Positions 6,201 through 9,278 of a stretch of DNA of 9,278 bases are shown piece by piece. Origin of the DNA: Alphaproteobacteria bacterium (GTDB lineage Bacteria > Pseudomonadota > Alphaproteobacteria > UBA11222); the NCBI GenBank assembly GCA_003454415.1, contig DMKG01000290.1, positions 1-9,278 of the forward strand, in the 5' to 3' direction. The notes under the pieces are model-generated. The model did not search any database, was not told the origin of the DNA, and saw only the letters and a list, made by a program, of their open reading frames with translations. The translations under genes and the position numbers were made by a program. Within the stretch, counting starts at the first letter, position 1, and the number at the start of each line of letters is the position of its first letter.

Positions 6201-8064
6201 CGGCGACGTGTTCGGCAATGGCATGCTTCAATCCCGGAAAATCAGGCTGATTGCGGCGTTTGATCACCGGGATATTTTCATCGATCCCGATCCTGACCCT
6301 GAGACCAGCTTCAGGGAAAGGGAGCGTCTGTTCGCCCTTTCCCGTTCATCCTGGGGGGATTATCAGCAAAGTCTGATCAGCGAAGGCGGCGGCGTATTCA
6401 GCCGCGCCCGCAAGTCCATTCCCCTGAGTCCTGAAATGCAGCGGATGACCGGCCTGACCCAGCAGGCGGTGACTCCAGCCGAACTCATTCACGCCCTGCT
6501 AAAGACGGAGACGGATCTGCTCTGGTTTGGCGGCATTGGCGTGTTCATCAAATCCTCGCGCGAAAGCAATCTTGACGCCGGCGATAAAACCAATGACGCC
6601 GTGCGTGTGAACGCCTGCGACGTGCGGGCGAAAGTGATCGGCGAAGGGGCCAATCTTGGCTGCACCCAGCTCGGCCGTATCGAATACGCCTTGCAGGGCG
6701 GGGCCATAAATACCGACGCCGTGGATAATTCGGCAGGCGTGGACTGCTCTGATCATGAAGTGAATATAAAGATCGCCCTGGGTGCGGTTGTCCAGGCGGG
6801 GGGGATGACGCGCACGCAACGCGATACTCTCCTTGCGTCCATGACAGAGGAAGTAGCCGAACTGGTTCTGCGGGATAATTATCAGCAAACCCAGGCGATT
6901 AGTCTTGAGGCGGCCGGCGCCCAACAACTGCTGAACGCCCATGAGCGCTTCATCCGCGATGAGGAAGCGGCGAAACGGCTTAACCGGCAGGTGGAGTTCC
7001 TGCCGGGAGGTGAGGAAATCGCCGATCGCGCGAACAGGAATCTAGGGCTGACAAGACCCGAAATTGCGACTCTGATGGCCTATGCGAAGATTGGCATTAC
7101 CCGGGATCTGGTGGAAAGCGACGTTCCGGACGCTGACTTTTTCCGCGACGATCTGCTGGCCTATTTTCCGGAGCCTCTCCGTAATAAATATTCTGAGGCC
7201 ATTTTCAGCCACCGCCTGCGGCGGGAAATCATCGCCGCCATGCTGGCCAATTCTGTTGTCAACCGCGGGGGCGTCACCTTTACCAATGAAATCGCTGAGG
7301 AAACGGGCGCCAGCACAGCCGACGTGGTGCGCGCTTTTGCAGTCGCTCGCGGCGCCCTGGACCTGCGCGGGCAGTGGCGCTTGCTGGAAGCGCTGGATTA
7401 CAGGGTTCACGCGGATATTCTGACCGGACTGCAACTGCAACTGCGCGGCGTGCTGCGCGGCGCTACAGTCTGGTTTTTGCGCAATGCCCCGAAACCCCTG
7501 GACATCGGGGCGCAGATCGCAGCTTTCCAGCCTGGGGTCAGCCAGTTGCGCAAGGAAATTCACCTGCATCTGCCGGAAGCGGAAAAACACGCGCTCGAAA
7601 CAAAGGTGCGGGCGCTGGCTGCTGAAAACGCGCCAGCGGATGTCGCGGGCGTCATGGCGGGGCTTTTCCCAATGATGGCGGCGCTGGATATAGTGATGGT
7701 GGCGCGAAATACCGGCTGCGATATCAGCGATGTGGCCGCCATGTTCTTCCAGATTGGCGACCTGCTGGCTCTGGACTGGCTTCGCAGGGACGCGGAAAGA
7801 ACCCAGTTCCATGACCATTGGGAACGATTGGCGGTAAACGCCATGATTGACGATTTTTACGGCCAGCAGCGGGTGATCACCCAGCAGGCGATCGAGGCGG
7901 ACAGGAACGCGCCCGTAAGAGAAGCGGTGCGGTGCTGGCATAACGCCCATGCGGACACGGTGCGCCGCACCGACAGCCTGATAAATGAAATGCGCGCGAC
8001 CGGCGTCAGCGTAGCGAAACTCGCTTTCATCAACCGTCAGCTGCGCGATCTGTTGAACAAGTAG
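3229..8064 (+). CDS. gdhB: Large (about 180 kDa) NAD-specific glutamate dehydrogenase
   Basis: Catabolic glutamate dehydrogenase of the GDH-180 class: it oxidises L-glutamate to 2-oxoglutarate and ammonium with NAD+, feeding glutamate into the TCA cycle. Its 1611 residues match the family (about 1600-1650). The long N-terminal part contains ACT-like segments at about 89-135 (HGWQTPHTVIELVNDD), 411-475 and 569-620, presumed regulatory. The catalytic core has KVARGGIRWSDRREDFRTE (813-831), PVGAKGGF (848-855) with catalytic Lys852, and VVAADKGTA (913-921). The dinucleotide-binding part has GCGDMSGDVFGNGM (986-999) and DHRDIFIDPDPD (1012-1023), followed by WFGGIG (1099-1104), GEGANLG (1138-1144) and VDNSAGVDCSDHEVN (1165-1179). 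A helical C-terminal region of about 400 residues follows. The frame is intact. The start could be 3229 (GAAGG 7 nt upstream) or ATG 3235, two codons later (GAGG 8 nt upstream). The Caulobacter relative GdhZ also inhibits cell division; whether this one does is unknown. Confidence 0.98.
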   Translation: MAMTENAEAKKTALLKESIALLGKRISPETRKEMEVFIDQYFRNVIAEDLLNLTPQNVYGAALAHFKLAAIRKSGEALIRVYNPRIESHGWQTPHTVIELVNDDMPFLLDSVSAAISRMGIGVHMVAHPVLMVRRNEAGCWEGLAPEGDEAAKAESFIHFSVDEQTGDGRHEEIRSVISGVLGNVRAAVADWRAMLTQMDAAISDLRAGGPDIGQEEIEESIAFLKWMVGNNFTFLGYAEFSFPETGGSENVASISGSGLGVLRDPDVKLFRSRSNELVAFSSEILESLKDPRPLIITKTDVRSTVHRDIHMDYLGVKRYGADGSVTGERRFIGLFTSTAYSKPPEYIPLLRRKVALTIARTGFARDSHDGKAMQNILNTYPRDELFQTPRDLLFHNCLAILRLLERPRTRLILRTDPFERYVSCIVFVKRDRFDGELQRRIGLILAESFAGSISAVTPEFGDSPLARAHFIIRTSPGAVPPADPEKIEQQIDQAARTWSDDLRDVLVKQMGSDRGLRFYQKYGGGFPPDYSAYFQPDQAAHDIERMECLSGPDGMHASFYRYIEDPDDMVRFKLFRSGNAVPLSDCLPMLERMGFRIMGEHPYEISVTGHAPVWLHDFEMRTSSGAAADLGAFGLNLERQFTAMWEGRAENDGLNRLVISAGLTWREVAVLRGYTKYLRQAGIAYSNFYIESALAANTAIVRMLIALFRARFDVDLVCDREALMAKHRQDIITALEAVESLDEDRILRRYLNLIECTMRTNFFQTGTDGGERSCIAFKLDSSRVEELPLPRPMTEIFVYSPRVEGVHLRFGKVARGGIRWSDRREDFRTEILGLVKAQQVKNSIIIPVGAKGGFAPKRLPAGGPREAIQEEAIAAYRIFISGLLDLTDNLVEGNLSPPPGVLRYDGDDPYLVVAADKGTAAFSDIANEVARAYGFWLDDAFASGGSAGYDHKKMGITARGAWEAVKRHFRERGRDIQTSEFTVIGCGDMSGDVFGNGMLQSRKIRLIAAFDHRDIFIDPDPDPETSFRERERLFALSRSSWGDYQQSLISEGGGVFSRARKSIPLSPEMQRMTGLTQQAVTPAELIHALLKTETDLLWFGGIGVFIKSSRESNLDAGDKTNDAVRVNACDVRAKVIGEGANLGCTQLGRIEYALQGGAINTDAVDNSAGVDCSDHEVNIKIALGAVVQAGGMTRTQRDTLLASMTEEVAELVLRDNYQQTQAISLEAAGAQQLLNAHERFIRDEEAAKRLNRQVEFLPGGEEIADRANRNLGLTRPEIATLMAYAKIGITRDLVESDVPDADFFRDDLLAYFPEPLRNKYSEAIFSHRLRREIIAAMLANSVVNRGGVTFTNEIAEETGASTADVVRAFAVARGALDLRGQWRLLEALDYRVHADILTGLQLQLRGVLRGATVWFLRNAPKPLDIGAQIAAFQPGVSQLRKEIHLHLPEAEKHALETKVRALAAENAPADVAGVMAGLFPMMAALDIVMVARNTGCDISDVAAMFFQIGDLLALDWLRRDAERTQFHDHWERLAVNAMIDDFYGQQRVITQQAIEADRNAPVREAVRCWHNAHADTVRRTDSLINEMRATGVSVAKLAFINRQLRDLLNK

Positions 8065-8107
8065 ACTGCTCTGTTACGAAGCCGCCCACTGATCTATTCT
8101 GCGCGGC

Positions 8108-9278
8108 ATGCCCGGAAAGCCACGTGATTCACAGACAGGAAAACCGCTTTTCCCGAAACGGCGCGCCCAACTTTCCTGGGCCCTGCTGGACTGGGCGCAT
8201 CAGCCTTATTTCACCCTGATCACGACGTTCATCTTCGCGCCGTATTTTGCCGCCTCGGTCATCGGCGACACGGTGCGCGGGCAGGCGCTGTGGGGCTATA
8301 CCCAGGCTGCTGTTGGGCTGACGGTCGCGCTGGCCAGTCCGGTGCTGGGTGCGGTTTCCGACCGCATGGGGAGGCGCAAACCCTGGATTGCCGCTTTTGG
8401 CCTGCTTTATGTGATGGGCAATCTGCTGCTGGGCGCGGCGTCCCCCGGCGCGGCGCAGCTTGCCCTCTTTCTCATTCTGGCGGTGGTGGCGGCAGGCGCC
8501 GCGGCGGAATTCATGATCGTTTTCAGCAACGCCATGCTGCCGGACCTGGCCCATGGGAAGGAACTGGGGCGGTTGAGCGGCTTTGGCTGGGCGCTGGGCT
8601 ATATGGGCGGACTGCTCAGCCTGATCCTGATGATCAGCCTGCCGGATGCCGGATTTGAGGCAGGGCAGTGGGTGGGGCCGCTGACCGCCGCCTGGTTTCT
8701 GGTCTTCGCACTGCCCCTGTTTCTGTTCACGCCGGATCGCGCGAAAAACGGCGTTTCCTTTCTCAAGGCCGTTCGCGAGGGGCTGGGGCAGTTGCGCCAA
8801 ACCCTTCTGAATGCGCGCAAATACCGCAACGCCGCGTGGTTTCTTCTGGCGCATATGATTTACGCCGACGGGCTGGCGGCGATATATGGTTTCGGGGGAA
8901 TCTATGCCGCTGGTCTGTTTGGCTGGGAAACCAGAACCCTCGGACTGTTCGGCGTCATCCTCATCCTGTTCGGCGTGATCGGCAGTCTGGCTGGCGGCTG
9001 GGCCGATGACCGGTTCGGATCCCGGCGCACCGTGCTGGCTTCGGTCGCCGGTCTGATTCTGGCGTTGATCGGCGCGCTTTCGATAACGCAGGATTCCATC
9101 CTGTTCGGAATCAGGACGCCCCCCGCGCAGGCTGGCGGCGCCCCCTTCGGCAGCATTTCCGAAATGGCCTATCTTGGCGTTGGCGCGCTGATCGGACTGT
9201 GTGGAGGACCAGCCCAGGCCGCCAGCCGCACGCTTCTGGCGCGGCTGGCGCCCAGGGAAATGGCGGGCGAATTTTATG
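8108..9278 (+). CDS. MFS permease of the Atg22/UMF1-like type, N-terminal 390 codons (runs off right edge)
   Basis: An inner-membrane transporter of the major facilitator superfamily, truncated by the window edge; family members are about 430-470 residues, so perhaps 40-80 are missing. What is seen: a basic N-terminus, then LSWALLDWAHQPYFTLITTF (22-41), the opening that marks the Atg22-like/UMF1 branch. The MFS loop 2-3 signature GAVSDRMGRRKPW is at 81-93, NAMLPDLA at 141-148, and the second-half counterpart GGWADDRFGSRRTV at 297-309. I count about ten hydrophobic segments before the cut. The substrate is unknown; bacterial members are mostly uncharacterised, and the yeast namesake exports amino acids from the vacuole. 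ATG 8108 is the first ATG after the in-frame stop at 8090-8092. It has no visible Shine-Dalgarno, and TATTCT lies 7 nt upstream. It follows gdhB by 43 nt with no terminator, so readthrough from gdhB is likely. Confidence 0.87.
   Translation, partial: MPGKPRDSQTGKPLFPKRRAQLSWALLDWAHQPYFTLITTFIFAPYFAASVIGDTVRGQALWGYTQAAVGLTVALASPVLGAVSDRMGRRKPWIAAFGLLYVMGNLLLGAASPGAAQLALFLILAVVAAGAAAEFMIVFSNAMLPDLAHGKELGRLSGFGWALGYMGGLLSLILMISLPDAGFEAGQWVGPLTAAWFLVFALPLFLFTPDRAKNGVSFLKAVREGLGQLRQTLLNARKYRNAAWFLLAHMIYADGLAAIYGFGGIYAAGLFGWETRTLGLFGVILILFGVIGSLAGGWADDRFGSRRTVLASVAGLILALIGALSITQDSILFGIRTPPAQAGGAPFGSISEMAYLGVGALIGLCGGPAQAASRTLLARLAPREMAGEFY

Noticed and set aside
5536..6804. Three 7-nt homopolymers in gdhB (G at 5536-5542, C at 5918-5924, G at 6798-6804) as phase-variation tracts
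   Set aside because: All lie in an intact frame, encode residues that fit the family (for example Ser-Pro-Pro-Pro), and are short. A housekeeping enzyme is an unlikely phase-variable target.
7042..7950. A 302-codon minus-strand ORF opposite the C-terminal part of gdhB
   Set aside because: Same reasoning: long because of GC-rich codon bias, with a composition rich in His, Gln and Arg typical of reverse frames.
8129..8854. A 241-codon minus-strand ORF at the 3' side of gdhB
   Set aside because: It is antisense to the MFS permease, whose plus-strand frame shows membrane segments and MFS signatures; the minus frame is low-complexity Gln/Arg/Pro-rich.

Overview
The window reads as chromosomal DNA of an alphaproteobacterium. 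The grounds are GC-rich coding sequence with strong third-position bias, an EF-P with the KPGKGGAF tip, a very large (about 180 kDa) NAD-glutamate dehydrogenase of the Caulobacter/Pseudomonas/Streptomyces type, and an efp-suhB gene pair, an arrangement I recall as common in this class. I cannot name the genus. There is no sign of mobile elements, phage, CRISPR, rRNA or tRNA. This is mostly a housekeeping and nitrogen-metabolism region.

Layout: positions 1-3011 are all on the minus strand. Read in the direction of transcription they are gdhA (hexameric, NADP-type glutamate dehydrogenase, 3011-1662), a P-loop sulfotransferase 30 nt behind it (1631-1005), a 120-nt gap, efp (884-321), and suhB (273 to beyond the left edge, so only its N-terminal 91 codons are present). 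From 3229 onward everything is on the plus strand: the 1611-codon NAD-glutamate dehydrogenase gdhB (3229-8064), then after 43 nt an Atg22/UMF1-like MFS permease (8108 to beyond the right edge, 390 codons present).

The central feature is the 217-bp divergent region 3012-3228. It separates an ammonium-assimilating glutamate dehydrogenase (gdhA) from a glutamate-catabolising one (gdhB), which catalyse the same reaction in opposite physiological directions. The half nearest gdhA is conspicuously AT-rich. It holds a TTAACCAT octamer (identical to the known CtrA half-site), a good -10-like hexamer TAATAT, direct repeats of AAGATTAA and a palindromic TAATATTA. The half nearest gdhB holds one GANTC site and a four-codon mini-ORF whose TAA stop overlaps the gdhB ATG. 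These features suggest that the two opposing enzymes share one regulatory region and that gdhB may be under cell-cycle-type control, as reported for Caulobacter GdhZ. That is inference from short motifs.

I did not find a convincing previously undescribed system. The observations most worth following are the divergent GDH pair and its control region, the mini-ORF at the gdhB start, and a perfect inverted repeat upstream of efp. The large reverse-frame ORFs opposite gdhA and gdhB are shadows of coding bias and are not annotated.
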